The translations under genes and the position numbers were made by a program. From Nitrososphaerota archaeon (GTDB lineage Archaea > Thermoproteota > Nitrososphaeria > Nitrososphaerales > Nitrosopumilaceae), in NCBI GenBank assembly GCA_016126025.1, contig JAEFDA010000067.1, forward strand, positions 1-35,349: a stretch of DNA of 35,349 bases, read 5' to 3'. Positions 1-7,910 of this stretch are shown piece by piece. The notes beneath the pieces were generated by a model that was not told the origin of the DNA, searched no databases, and saw only the letters and a program-made list of their open reading frames with translations. Position 1 is the first letter of the stretch; each line of letters starts with the position of its first letter.

Positions 1-1989
1 GGAGCGGCATCTAAAGTAGCCATATATGATCTGCGGCTCGAATATCTCCTGAACCACGTTCTTCATTGCATGGTATATTTTTTGGTGATCCTCTTCTTGT
101 TTTTGACCTGCGCGGCCACGCACGCCCCAGCCCAGCTTGAAGAGCGACTTCTCATCCACCTCCTTCCAGACCATGTTGTAGTCTATGTCGGATATGATGG
201 TCGCTCCGTACGTGACGCGGGGCGGCGCCACCGGTTTGATACTGCTGCGGGGCAGGCCACCTCTTGGGGCGCCGCCGGAGGGCCGCCGCCTGTTTTCCAG
301 CATGTCGCGCCACTCAGAGAGCAGCGCCGCGCGGTCGGTCATCAGCATGTTCATTGTGCTTAATCCGTCGAACATATCCTTACAATAGAACATGCCTGGC
401 ACGTACACACCGCCGTCGGTAGCCAGCCGGTTGATATAGTTGGAGTTGATGGCCGCGCCGCCGCACAGTATCGGGATGTCCATGCCGCGTTCCCGCGCAT
501 GATCCACAAAGTGCTTCATCTCCCGGGACGTATTCACCAGCAGGGCCGAGAGGCCGACGGCGTCGGCGTCCACCTCCTCTATCTTTTCCAAGAACTTTTG
601 CAGCGGCACCTGCTTTCCTAGGTCATACACGGTGTAGCCGTTGTTCTGGAATATCGTCTTTACCAAATTCTTCCCAATGTCGTGGACGTCTCCGTACACG
701 GTGCCCAGCACCAGCCGCCCCTTGCTGGCTCCCTCCTTTTTGACCAGGTACTTTTCCAGCTCCGAGACGGCCGCCTTCATGCACTCGGCCGACTTCAGCA
801 CGAAGGGCAGTATGAGTTCGCCGGCCCCGAACATGTCTCCCACGGTCTTCATGGCCGGGAGCAGCGATCCGTTCAGCGTGGCGATGGCCGCCTCGTGCGT
901 GAGGCGGGGTTCCATGTCTATGGAGGCGGTGCGGCCGTCGTCGCGCACGGTGGGGTTCTCTATGTTGTCGGCGATGGCCAGCACCACATCCCGCTCTATG
1001 CCTTCCTTTAGCTGGTTTATGATCCGATAGTTGGCGCGCCTTTCGGCGGGCCAAGACGGGTCTACAGCCGGTTTCGGGGCGCTGCCGCCCCCCTGCGTAT
1101 CCGCGCCGGCGCACCCTTCGAGCAGCGCGGTGAGCGCGCCGGGAGTTTTGTTGAAGATCAGATCCTCGGCGGCGTCCCGCAGTCGCTCCGGGACATCCGG
1201 GTACGGAATCAGGTCGCGAGGGTTTGCTATCACGCAATCGAGCCCGGCCCGTATGGCATGATACAGAAACACCGAGTTTACTATGCGGCGGGGGTATGGG
1301 TCCAGCCCGAAGCTTACGTTGCTCAGCCCCACCACTGTATAAGAGCGAGGAAACTCCGCCTTTATGAGCTCGATGCCCCGTATGGTCTGCACAGCCGAAT
1401 CGGCAAACTCCTCCTGGCCGGTAGCCAGCGTGAATGTGAGCGGATCAAACACGTACTGCCACTCTTGTATGCCATACTCTCGGCCGCGCTCCACCATGAG
1501 CCTTGCGGTATCCAACTTTTCAGCGGCGGTCTTGGCCATGCCTCCGGGGCCTATGCACATGGCCACGGCGGGCACGCCGTATCTGGCCATCACCGGAGCC
1601 AGGCCAGAGAACCGGCTCCCGTCGCCCTCCAGGTTTATCGAGTTTATGACCGGCCTGCCGGGGATCTGGCGTATGGCTGCCTCCACCACCGACGGATCCG
1701 TCGAGTCTATCACCAGCGGCGTATCCAGCTCCAGGCTCAGCCTCTTGACCAGCGCCACCATGGTCTCCAGCTCGTCGTCCCGCTCGGTGGTGGCCACGCA
1801 GACGTCTAGGCAATGGGCGCCGGCATCGGACTGCTCACGAGCCAGTCCGACCAGTCCCTCGTAGTCGTCGGCCAGCACCATCTTCTTCGCCTTGCGGGAT
1901 CCTTGGGCGTTGACCCGCTCGCCGATTATGAGCGGGGGTGGAGACTGCTTCATGTCGACTACCTTGAAGGCCGAGCTGATCAGCGGCAT
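1..1989 (-). CDS. metH: Cobalamin-dependent methionine synthase, pterin/B12/activation part (3' end outside window)
   Basis: Methyl transfer from methyl-tetrahydropterin to cob(I)alamin, serving methionine synthesis. Reading from the ATG at 1989, the protein opens with a pterin-binding (DHPS-like) motif, IIGERVNAQGSRK, near residue 21. It then has a B12-binding DVHDIG motif (the DxHxxG histidine that ligates cobalt) near residue 433, and ends at the window edge in an activation-domain stretch with IIYGYFRCR. The N-terminal zinc-dependent homocysteine methyltransferase module of bacterial MetH is absent. In split systems that module is a separate protein, so a partner may lie left of the window. 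The frame stays open to base 1, so the C-terminus is missing. The start is supported by a TATA box centred 27 nt upstream. Confidence 0.9.
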   Translation of the reverse strand, partial: MPLISSAFKVVDMKQSPPPLIIGERVNAQGSRKAKKMVLADDYEGLVGLAREQSDAGAHCLDVCVATTERDDELETMVALVKRLSLELDTPLVIDSTDPSVVEAAIRQIPGRPVINSINLEGDGSRFSGLAPVMARYGVPAVAMCIGPGGMAKTAAEKLDTARLMVERGREYGIQEWQYVFDPLTFTLATGQEEFADSAVQTIRGIELIKAEFPRSYTVVGLSNVSFGLDPYPRRIVNSVFLYHAIRAGLDCVIANPRDLIPYPDVPERLRDAAEDLIFNKTPGALTALLEGCAGADTQGGGSAPKPAVDPSWPAERRANYRIINQLKEGIERDVVLAIADNIENPTVRDDGRTASIDMEPRLTHEAAIATLNGSLLPAMKTVGDMFGAGELILPFVLKSAECMKAAVSELEKYLVKKEGASKGRLVLGTVYGDVHDIGKNLVKTIFQNNGYTVYDLGKQVPLQKFLEKIEEVDADAVGLSALLVNTSREMKHFVDHARERGMDIPILCGGAAINSNYINRLATDGGVYVPGMFYCKDMFDGLSTMNMLMTDRAALLSEWRDMLENRRRPSGGAPRGGLPRSSIKPVAPPRVTYGATIISDIDYNMVWKEVDEKSLFKLGWGVRGRAGQKQEEDHQKIYHAMKNVVQEIFEPQIIYGYFRCRS

Positions 1990-2010
1990 TGCCTTTGTGG
2001 TGGTCGGGTT

Positions 2011-2020
2011 GTTTATAATT
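2011..2020 (-). promoter_or_regulatory. TATA box for metH
   Basis: Minus-strand AATTATAAAC is centred about 27 nt upstream of the metH ATG, which fits a leaderless transcript. It forms a divergent pair with the box at 2055-2062. Confidence 0.6.
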
Positions 2021-2054
2021 GAAGTATCGGAGCGGGCTGGACACTCCGCGTATT

Positions 2055-2062
2055 GTTTATTA
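2055..2062 (+). promoter_or_regulatory. TATA box for the zinc-finger/HD operon
   Basis: GTTTATTA is centred about 27 nt upstream of the ATG at 2086. This supports that start for a gene of only 41 codons. Confidence 0.55.
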
Positions 2063-2085
2063 GCACGTCTCCCAACGGCGCCTCA

Positions 2086-2208
2086 ATGGCCAAGTACAAG
2101 TGCCCCTATTGCGGCTCCGAATTCGATACCGCCGAAGAACTCTCCAAGCATATAGACAGGGTCCACCACGGCTCTGGACTGCTGGAAGGCGACACGAGAA
2201 AATATTGA
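2086..2208 (+). CDS. 40-residue C2H2 zinc-finger microprotein
   Basis: A very small protein consisting almost entirely of one C2H2 finger. It begins MAKYKCPYCGSEFDT and has Cys6, Cys9, His22 and His27 (or His28), giving C-x2-C-x12-H-x4-H. The C-terminal tail is short (GSGLLEGDTRKY). Single-finger proteins of this kind are common in archaea and probably bind nucleic acid or a protein partner; the specific role cannot be read from sequence. Its TGA (2206-2208) overlaps the TTG start of the HD gene (2205-2207), suggesting translational coupling. A TATA box sits 27 nt upstream, so this is the first gene of the operon. Confidence 0.75.
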   Translation: MAKYKCPYCGSEFDTAEELSKHIDRVHHGSGLLEGDTRKY

Positions 2209-2720
2209 GAGCGTTTGTTGAGGCGGCACTGGACCTCAAGGACATACTCCGGCAGGGCTGGGTGGATGCCGGGATGGAACGCCCCGAGTCGGTGGCCGAT
2301 CATTCGTACGCTGCCAGTGTCATCGCCATGCTCATCTCCGACAGCGCCGGGCTGGACACCGGGCGAGTCGTTAGGATGGCGCTGCTGCACGACATGGCCG
2401 AGGGCATAACCGGCGACATAGTGCCGGGCAGCATGGATCCAGCAAAGAAGCGTAATCTGGAGCAGGATGCGATGGATCGCATATTGGATGGTCTGCCCGG
2501 GCCGCTGAAGGATCTGTACAGGGCGGCATGGCAGGAGTACGTCTCCGCCCTGACGCCCGAGGCCCGTCTGGTGCACGATGCCGACAGGCTGGAGATGGGG
2601 CTTCAGGCGCATCGCTACCGCAGCAGGCTGGACGCGGTGACCCTGGAGTCGTTTCTGGAGTCGGCACACGCCGGCCTAGAGAGGGGCAGGGCGGCAGGCA
2701 TCATACAGGGGGGACCGTAG
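2205..2720 (+). CDS. HD-domain phosphohydrolase (YfbR/HDDC2-like)
   Basis: Predicted metal-dependent phosphohydrolase; characterised relatives of the YfbR/HDDC2 group are 5'-deoxynucleotidases. The 171-residue protein shows the expected pattern: LKDILRQGW near the N-terminus, ESVADHSY with His33, the HD pair His62-Asp63 in ALLHDMAEG, and a distal metal ligand in HDADRLEM (Asp125 or Asp127). The reading frame is open further upstream, but that sequence belongs to the zinc-finger gene in another frame. The only sensible start is the TTG at 2205, overlapping the previous stop, which puts the N-terminus where family members begin. The substrate is not determined. Confidence 0.85.
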   Translation: MRAFVEAALDLKDILRQGWVDAGMERPESVADHSYAASVIAMLISDSAGLDTGRVVRMALLHDMAEGITGDIVPGSMDPAKKRNLEQDAMDRILDGLPGPLKDLYRAAWQEYVSALTPEARLVHDADRLEMGLQAHRYRSRLDAVTLESFLESAHAGLERGRAAGIIQGGP

Positions 2721-2721
2721 C

Positions 2722-2934
2722 ATGGACAAGGACGAGCTGATACAGGCCCAAACCCAGGTGATCGGCATACTGTTTGAGGTGGTAAAGCGCATGAGCGAAA
2801 ACAGCACCTTGGACGAGGAGTATGTCACGCTGGCCCTCTCGGGGGGGAGCGCCGACCGCATGAGCGAGATCCGAGATGCGCGCCAGCAGAACGCCGATGT
2901 GATAGCGCGTCTACTCCGGCAACTAGAGGCGTGA
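2722..2934 (+). CDS. Small conserved-looking protein of unknown function (70 aa)
   Basis: Starts one base after the stop of the HD gene, so it is very likely co-transcribed with it. The 70-residue product (MDKDELIQAQTQ...LLRQLEA) is charged and predicted mostly helical. It has no cysteines, signal peptide or membrane segment. I do not recognise a family. Its last 12 bases overlap the 3' end of the opposite-strand gene at 2923-3276. Confidence 0.6.
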   Translation: MDKDELIQAQTQVIGILFEVVKRMSENSTLDEEYVTLALSGGSADRMSEIRDARQQNADVIARLLRQLEA

Positions 2935-3276
2935 GTCGGAGCCGTCCAGCCGGCGCTTCAGGTTTTCATTCTCCTTCCGAAGGCGGTCGTTTTCGGCCCT
3001 CAGCGACTCGGCGTTTCCGCCGGTGTACAGGGGGTGCCCGGGGGGAATCACGGTCCTGCCCTCCAGCAGCCCGGCCGCCCGGCGCCGGTATGCCTCCCCG
3101 AACTTCTCCAACTGGGCGCGTGCCATCTGGTCGCCGTACCGCCGGGGCGTCTCCTCCGGCAGCCCCAAGCGGGCCAGTGCCAGCGGCGGCAGCCGGGGGA
3201 ATCCCAAAGCCATGTGTGGAACGTCGGGATCCAGGCCGTACAGCCCCCTCAGGTGCCTCTCCACATGCGGGTCCAT
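2923..3276 (-). CDS. Hypothetical protein with C-terminal coiled coil (117 aa)
   Basis: Starts MDPHVERHLRGLYGLDP and ends in a leucine-zipper-like segment (SLRAENDRLRKENENLKRR) that should form a short coiled coil for oligomerisation. The middle has a PRLPPLALARLGLPEE stretch. I do not recognise a family. The frame could extend upstream to 3477 (184 aa), but those extra residues are rich in Cys, Ser and Ala and look non-coding. A minus-strand AAAAATATGC box is centred 25 nt before the ATG at 3276, so I prefer the short form. The 3' end overlaps the neighbouring plus-strand gene by 12 bp. Confidence 0.55.
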   Translation of the reverse strand: MDPHVERHLRGLYGLDPDVPHMALGFPRLPPLALARLGLPEETPRRYGDQMARAQLEKFGEAYRRRAAGLLEGRTVIPPGHPLYTGGNAESLRAENDRLRKENENLKRRLDGSDSRL

Positions 3277-3295
3277 GCCCGCCCCCAATACAATG

Positions 3296-3305
3296 GCATA
3301 TTTTT
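3296..3305 (-). promoter_or_regulatory. TATA box for the coiled-coil gene
   Basis: Minus-strand AAAAATATGC is centred about 25 nt from the ATG at 3276 and decides between the short and long start. Confidence 0.45.
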
Positions 3306-3546
3306 GCCTTGCCGTCTGGGTCACCCCCGCTAGACCGGGGAATTCCCAGAGCCGAGATGTAGCGGCGCTTGGAACCCGCAATGCATCATGGACGGCGCAT
3401 CGGGAGGCGGCGGACGCAACGCATAGTTGGGCATCCACGTTCCCAAGACAATCCGACCATCCGTTCCTGCGGGGCATGCCCCCATACTGCGACGCGATCG
3501 GTCAACGTACCGCTACACCGGCAACAAAAACATTTGACAAGCGGGT

Positions 3547-3554
3547 GATAATAC
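3547..3554 (+). promoter_or_regulatory. TATA box for cdvA
   Basis: GATAATAC is centred about 26 nt before the cdvA ATG at 3576. Confidence 0.5.
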
Positions 3555-3575
3555 CCATATCGACACCATCTAGCA

Positions 3576-4457
3576 ATGAACGAGAACGAACCCAGCATAA
3601 TGGGCAAACACGTCAACGACATGTACGGTTCCCGCGTCGGCAAGGCCGTCGGCACCACGACCGACATAGACGGCACCGTAGTCACCGTGGGGGTCGACTG
3701 TGGGTACCGCGGCCTCATGGAGATACCATTCGAGCATCTGGTGGTCCAGGAGGACTCCATTGTGTATGTACCGCAGTGGAGGCTGGAATCGCAGAAGATA
3801 CTCCGCGAGAAGGGACTCCTGATACGCCGCCTGCGGGCGCTCCACATAATACTCTCGGAGAGCGGTCGCATGAGGGACGACTCCGAGTCGGTGCGCCGCG
3901 GATACGAGGAGAAGCTGTCTACCATAAACGGGTCTGAGTACACCGTGCGCGAGACGTTGGCCGCCAGGATGGCCGAGCTCCACGAGCAGATGAAGGTCGC
4001 CAAATCCCTCCGCTTTGATGCCACCATCCAGTACAAGAGCAGCGAGATACTGGAGTCCGACTACAAGGTTGTAAAGGCCAGTACCAGCGAGATACTGGAG
4101 CGCATAGAGTACGAGATCAGCGAGATAGGCAACATGCAGGGAAGGCTGGAGGAGTTGGCCAGCGAGGAGTCGCAGATATACGACAGCATCCCGCAAGTCG
4201 AGGCGCCGGTAGCGGCTCCCCCCGAACCGGAACCCGAGGCCATCCCAGAGCCGGAACCTGAGGCCATACACGAACCGGAACCTGTGACCATACACGAACC
4301 GGAACCCGAGGCCATCCCAGAGCCGGTTCGGGAGCCCGAGCCGACGGCCATACCGCCCGAGGTTCCGGTGGCGCCACCCGCCCCTGCCTACAACATACCA
4401 GAGCCGCCTCCCGCTCCTCCAAAGAGCGACTGGCTGGCCAGGATGACCTCCCAATAG
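3576..4457 (+). CDS. cdvA: Cell division protein CdvA (ESCRT-III recruiting factor)
   Basis: CdvA marks the division site in archaea that divide with an ESCRT-III system and recruits CdvB. The 293-residue protein matches the thaumarchaeal type. It has an N-terminal PRC-barrel-like domain (PSIMGKHVNDMYGSRVGK, with ITD-like TTDIDGTVVTVGVDC, about residues 7-75) and a central coiled coil (about 80-200, with LRRLRALHIILSES-like heptads). A proline/glutamate-rich linker (about 205-285) is built from repeated EPEPEAI(P/H) units. The last residues, KSDWLARMTSQ, sit where the CdvB-binding (E3B) peptide is expected. The family name rests on resemblance to known thaumarchaeal CdvA. cdvB and cdvC are not in this window. 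Confidence 0.8.
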   Translation: MNENEPSIMGKHVNDMYGSRVGKAVGTTTDIDGTVVTVGVDCGYRGLMEIPFEHLVVQEDSIVYVPQWRLESQKILREKGLLIRRLRALHIILSESGRMRDDSESVRRGYEEKLSTINGSEYTVRETLAARMAELHEQMKVAKSLRFDATIQYKSSEILESDYKVVKASTSEILERIEYEISEIGNMQGRLEELASEESQIYDSIPQVEAPVAAPPEPEPEAIPEPEPEAIHEPEPVTIHEPEPEAIPEPVREPEPTAIPPEVPVAPPAPAYNIPEPPPAPPKSDWLARMTSQ

Positions 4458-4464
4458 ATTTTTT
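4458..4464 (+). terminator. Oligo-T terminator after cdvA
   Basis: ATTTTTT begins directly after the cdvA TAG. Archaeal RNA polymerase can terminate at short T tracts, and the acetyl-CoA synthetase promoter follows at once. Confidence 0.35.
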
Positions 4465-4486
4465 GATGCCGGCAGCCCCGGCGATT

Positions 4487-4496
4487 TCTTAATATC
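4487..4496 (+). promoter_or_regulatory. TATA box for acetyl-CoA synthetase
   Basis: TCTTAATATC is centred about 27 nt before the ATG at 4519. This favours that ATG over the in-frame GTG at 4498. Confidence 0.5.
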
Positions 4497-4518
4497 GGTG
4501 CGTCCTGTCACCCACATC

Positions 4519-6396
4519 ATGGAGGCGTACCATACCAACCTGGGCAACCACGATACCTCGGTGCGCGAGGCCGCCACACACGACTATGTCCGGTTCTGGG
4601 ACGGGGAGGCGCGGCACCTGCATTGGTTCGAGCCTTGGAGCCAGACACTGTCTTGGAATCCCCCGTTCGCCCGCTGGTTCGTGGGCGGAACCACCAACAT
4701 GTCGTACAACGCACTGGACGTGCACCAGGAGACCCGCTCCGACAAGCCGGCCATATACTGGGAGGGGGAGGACGGTTCGACTCGCACCATAACATACGGC
4801 GAGATGTACCGTATGGTGTGCCGCCTGGCCAACGCGTTGGAGGGCCTGGGTGTCAAGAAGGGCGACCGCGTCACGCTATACATGCCCATGGTACCCGAGC
4901 TCATAGCATCCATGCTGGCGTGCGCCCGCATCGGGGCGGTCCACACGGTGGTCTTCTCGGGGTTCAGCTCCTCGTCACTGGCCGACCGTATAAACGACTC
5001 TGGATCCGGTGTCCTGATAACCGCCGACGTCGGGTACAGGCGCGGTGGCAGTATAGACCTGGCCCGGACTGCCAAGGAGGCATTGGACAGGACCCCCTCC
5101 GTGCGGCATACCGTGGTGCTGAACCGCGCCGGACCTGCGCCGCACGGCTGGATACCTTGGAGCGACATGATGGAACACCCGGACTCGCACCGCGCGGCAG
5201 CCGTCTCCTCGACGGATCCGCTCTTCATACTGTACACTTCGGGCACCACCGGCAAGCCCAAGGGCGTGCTGCATGGCACCGGCGGCTACATGACGCACGT
5301 ACACTCCACGTTCGGATGGGCTTTTGACATCCGGGACGGCGACGTCTACTTTTGTACCGCCGACGTGGGGTGGGTGACCGGACACAGCTACGTTGCGTAC
5401 GGCCCCCTCCTGTGCGGCGCCACACAGATCATGTACGAGGGCGTCCCCGACTACCCGGACGCCTCCCGGCTCTGGAAGATAATAGAGCGGTACGGGGCCA
5501 CAATCCTGTATACGACCCCCACCGCCCTGCGAATGCTCATCAAGTACGGCGATAAAATCCCCCGGTCGCACGACCTCTCCACGCTGAGGCTGCTGGGGAG
5601 CGTGGGCGAGCCCATAAACCCCGAGGTCTGGAGGTGGTACCACGACACCATAGGCGGGGGGCGGTGTCCGGTGATCGACACGTGGTGGCAGACGGAGACC
5701 GGCGGGATGCTCATCTCGGCCCTGCCGGGCATCGAGTCGCTGCCGCTGAAGCCCGGATCCGGGACCCTGCCGATACCGGGCGTGCAGATGGAGGTGGTGG
5801 ACGAGGAGGGCACCCCGGCGGCGCCCGACACCAAGGGGTACCTGACCATACGCAACCCCTGGCCGGGCGTGATGCTGACGCTGTGGGGCGACGACCAAAA
5901 GTACCGCGACACCTACTGGAGCAGGTTCCCCGGCCGGTACTACCCGGGCGACTATGCCAAGGTGGACGGGGACGGCTACCTGTGGCTGCTGGGCCGCGCC
6001 GACGACATACTCAAGGTGTCGGGACACCGCATTGGAACGGCGGAGCTGGAGAGCTGCCTGGTGTCGCACGAGGCCGTAGCCGAGTCCGCCGTGGTGGGGG
6101 TACCCGACAGCATACGCGGGGAGGGAATAGTGGCCTTCGTGGTTCTGCGGGAGGGCATCCAAGATGCCAACATAGGGCAAGCCCTCCGTGAGATGGTCGC
6201 CGGGCAGATAGGTCCCGTCGCCCGGCCCGATGCGGTGTATCCCGTACCGGCCCTGCCCAAGACGCGCAGCGGCAAGATAATGCGCCGGCTTCTCCGGAGC
6301 ATGGTAACCGGTGGGTCCACCGGAGACACCACCACCATGGAGGACAGCTCGGTGCTGGACGGCATCCGGGACTCCATAGGTGGGCGTTCCGGATAG
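4519..6396 (+). CDS. acsA: AMP-forming acetyl-CoA synthetase
   Basis: Activates acetate (or a similar short acid) with ATP and CoA through an acyl-adenylate. The 625-residue protein has full family length and all hallmark motifs: the P-loop-like YTSGTTGKPKG near residue 239, DTWWQTETGG near residue 387 (its tryptophan limits the acyl pocket to acetate/propionate size in characterised Acs), YYPGDYAKVDGDGY and LGRADDILKVSGHRIG in the hinge, and PKTRSGKIMRR near the C-terminus carrying the catalytic lysine that is acetylated in bacterial Acs. It stands alone between cdvA and a J-domain gene. A short hydroxy acid such as 3-hydroxypropionate cannot be excluded as substrate. Confidence 0.9.
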   Translation: MEAYHTNLGNHDTSVREAATHDYVRFWDGEARHLHWFEPWSQTLSWNPPFARWFVGGTTNMSYNALDVHQETRSDKPAIYWEGEDGSTRTITYGEMYRMVCRLANALEGLGVKKGDRVTLYMPMVPELIASMLACARIGAVHTVVFSGFSSSSLADRINDSGSGVLITADVGYRRGGSIDLARTAKEALDRTPSVRHTVVLNRAGPAPHGWIPWSDMMEHPDSHRAAAVSSTDPLFILYTSGTTGKPKGVLHGTGGYMTHVHSTFGWAFDIRDGDVYFCTADVGWVTGHSYVAYGPLLCGATQIMYEGVPDYPDASRLWKIIERYGATILYTTPTALRMLIKYGDKIPRSHDLSTLRLLGSVGEPINPEVWRWYHDTIGGGRCPVIDTWWQTETGGMLISALPGIESLPLKPGSGTLPIPGVQMEVVDEEGTPAAPDTKGYLTIRNPWPGVMLTLWGDDQKYRDTYWSRFPGRYYPGDYAKVDGDGYLWLLGRADDILKVSGHRIGTAELESCLVSHEAVAESAVVGVPDSIRGEGIVAFVVLREGIQDANIGQALREMVAGQIGPVARPDAVYPVPALPKTRSGKIMRRLLRSMVTGGSTGDTTTMEDSSVLDGIRDSIGGRSG

Positions 6397-6507
6397 TGGC
6401 GGGGATGCCGCTTGGTTTCTGATCTCGTATGGTGTGTGCGGGGCGCGGCCGGACTGCCGTCTTATGGTGTGACTCTTTATTGCAAACTTTATGATCAGTA
6501 ATACGCC

Positions 6508-6936
6508 CTACTGAAGGACGTATCCCTGCCCGGTGCAGTCCCGGCAGGTCACCTCCTCGGTGCGCTTCATTATACCCAATACCGTCCGCGTCTTGGTCGT
6601 GGTGCCACGGCCGCCACATGTCCCGCAGTCGACGCGCTTTGGCCGTTTCACCTTGGCCGCCTTGCGGGCTGCCTTTCGTGCGGCGCGGCCCTTCTTTGCT
6701 GGGTCTTTGCGATGGTACTTGGCCGCCTGCTTTCGTATGTGGCGGGGGCGACCATCGGCTCCAGAGTCTCGGCCCATCAGTGCATGGTATGCCTCGGTGA
6801 CTGCCTGGGTGCGGTCTGCGGCGTCCGGCGCGTCGCTGCGATCCGGATGGTACTGGAGTATCAACGCGTGGTACCGGCGGCGGATCTCCTCTCGGGTGGC
6901 GTCAGGCGACACGCCTAGTATCTCGTGCGGGACCAA
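6508..6936 (-). CDS. Small J-domain protein with one zinc centre
   Basis: A 142-residue co-chaperone-like protein. Residues 1-55 are a J domain (HEILGVSPDATREEIRRRY, then the HPD motif at 30-32 that stimulates Hsp70 ATPase). A very basic linker follows (about 65-103, Lys/Arg/Ala-rich). It ends in a single treble-clef-like zinc site made of two CxxCxGxG motifs (Cys104/107 and Cys131/134). Canonical DnaJ has four such motifs, a Gly/Phe region and a C-terminal substrate domain, all missing here, so this is a specialised J protein and not DnaJ itself. An upstream in-frame TGA leaves the TTG at 6936 as the only start that keeps the J-domain N-terminus. A TATA box 27 nt upstream agrees. Confidence 0.85.
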   Translation of the reverse strand: MVPHEILGVSPDATREEIRRRYHALILQYHPDRSDAPDAADRTQAVTEAYHALMGRDSGADGRPRHIRKQAAKYHRKDPAKKGRAARKAARKAAKVKRPKRVDCGTCGGRGTTTKTRTVLGIMKRTEEVTCRDCTGQGYVLQ

Positions 6937-6958
6937 CGGTCATGCTCTACGGCGATCC

Positions 6959-6967
6959 CATATAATA
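6959..6967 (-). promoter_or_regulatory. TATA box for the J-domain gene
   Basis: Minus-strand TATTATATG is centred about 27 nt from the TTG start at 6936. Confidence 0.5.
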
Positions 6968-7113
6968 CTCTGGTTATGTTGCAAAAGCAGTTGGTTCCAC
7001 CATTCCCAAACATTACACGTCGTGGTGCGGCAGTATGGTTCAGGTCATTCCACCCCATTCGGTGCTTGACGTTTCATAGGGGATCTAATGCTAGAACACT
7101 CCGCGTCTAGGCG

Positions 7114-7305
7114 TGAACCGGCCCATTAACGTGATCTGGCCTCTGACTGGTCCAAAGCGACCCGGAGTGGAGATGTGAGCTCCCGAAATTCGTGCAGCAG
7201 AGTGGAAATGTGGATAGTTTGAGCTAAGTAAAAATAAAGATCTAGACACGTGCAGGTCACTTTGTGGGCTAGTCAGAGGCCAGATCACGTTAATGGGACG
7301 GTTCA
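7114..7305. repeat. 192-bp element with 40-bp inverted terminal repeats (MITE-like)
   Basis: The left arm 7114-7153 and right arm 7266-7305 are reverse complements over 40 bp with three mismatches; the shared core is CATTAACGTGATCTGGCC. The 112-bp centre holds two GAGTGGARATGTG repeats (7165 and 7200) and an AT-rich AAAAATAAAG tract, and has no convincing gene. The right half (7241-7299) is repeated at 8067-8125. The structure looks like a non-autonomous mobile element or a large regulatory hairpin. I see no clear target-site duplication. The rest of the 6937-7500 gap shows no gene I can support. Confidence 0.7.
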
Positions 7306-7330
7306 ACAGGTACAAGTTTAGGCTCAGTAC

Positions 7331-7348
7331 GAGTATCTGCTGATACTC
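7331..7348. other. Perfect hairpin, 7-bp stem and 4-nt loop
   Basis: GAGTATC-TGCT-GATACTC lies just right of the inverted-repeat element. It could be an RNA hairpin or a protein site. No T tract follows, so it is not a typical terminator. Confidence 0.4.
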
Positions 7349-7500
7349 ATGGTTTGTTGGGCATGCTTCATATGATTTGATACGCCAGCGATCAGATCAT
7401 ACCTATCCATTTACAAAAACTGCCAGATCAGTGCCACATGATCTCTTTCTAGGCATTTTCTGTCATCGCGCTGAGCTTAAACGTGTACTTCAGGCGAAAG

Positions 7501-7508
7501 GTTTATCA
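7501..7508 (+). promoter_or_regulatory. Possible TATA box for the 51-aa gene
   Basis: GTTTATCA is centred about 26 nt before the ATG at 7531. Confidence 0.35.
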
Positions 7509-7530
7509 AAGACAGTCTCATATGTCATAT

Positions 7531-7686
7531 ATGAACAAGGGAGCAGAAACGGCCCGTCTTCTCAAATCGCGTCTTCCCCAACATGCTGACAAGCTTGAGG
7601 AGATAGCCGAGGACTTTGAAGGCCTCGAACGCAATTTTGCCGAAATAGACAGGGTGCACAAAAGGTTAAACTCCCGTCTCAGATAA
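7531..7686 (+). CDS. Small coiled-coil protein (51 aa)
   Basis: Begins MNKGAETARLLKSR and is almost entirely charged helix, with heptad-like leucines in LEEIAEDFEGLERNFAEI. In-frame alternative starts are the ATG at 7522 and the GTG at 7483; the TATA-like box favours 7531. No family is recognised. Its 3' end overlaps the convergent coiled-coil gene at 7666-7887 by 21 bp. Both lie in an AT-richer patch between two copies of a repeat, unlike the GC-rich neighbours. Two adjacent tiny coiled-coil proteins could interact, but nothing here shows that. Confidence 0.5.
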   Translation: MNKGAETARLLKSRLPQHADKLEEIAEDFEGLERNFAEIDRVHKRLNSRLR

Positions 7687-7887
7687 TATCTCACCCATTC
7701 TTCTTTCGAGACGCGTGATTCTTGCTTGTGCCTCTGTTACCTGTGCGTTGGAATACTCATAGTCTGCGTCGATAATATCCTTCATCTCTTTAATTTCCCT
7801 GCGCGCCTCTTTCTTCTTAATCAGATCTGTCTCTGCATCTACCAACTGTTCTCGCAATATGTCTAGCATCTCGTTGATGTCATCCAT
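7666..7887 (-). CDS. Small coiled-coil protein (73 aa)
   Basis: Begins MDDINEMLDILREQL and continues as one long charged helix (DLIKKKEARREIKEMKDI, then AQARITRLERRMGEIL), a strong coiled-coil pattern. It has no cysteines or membrane segment. Other in-frame starts are the ATG at 7896 and GTG at 7902. A minus-strand TTAATATAAT box at 7911-7920 is 28 nt from the ATG at 7887 and only about 20 from 7896, so I prefer 7887. It converges on and overlaps the small plus-strand gene at 7531-7686. Function unknown. Confidence 0.55.
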   Translation of the reverse strand: MDDINEMLDILREQLVDAETDLIKKKEARREIKEMKDIIDADYEYSNAQVTEAQARITRLERRMGEILSETGV

Positions 7888-7910
7888 ATGGTTCATAACC
7901 ACTCGTCACT

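Noticed and set aside
3277..3477. Longer start for the coiled-coil gene
   Set aside because: The extra 67 residues look non-coding, and a TATA box sits inside the extension at the right distance from ATG 3276.
4975..6180. 401-codon minus-strand frame over acetyl-CoA synthetase
   Set aside because: Antisense shadow; no family motif, while the plus-strand gene is full length.
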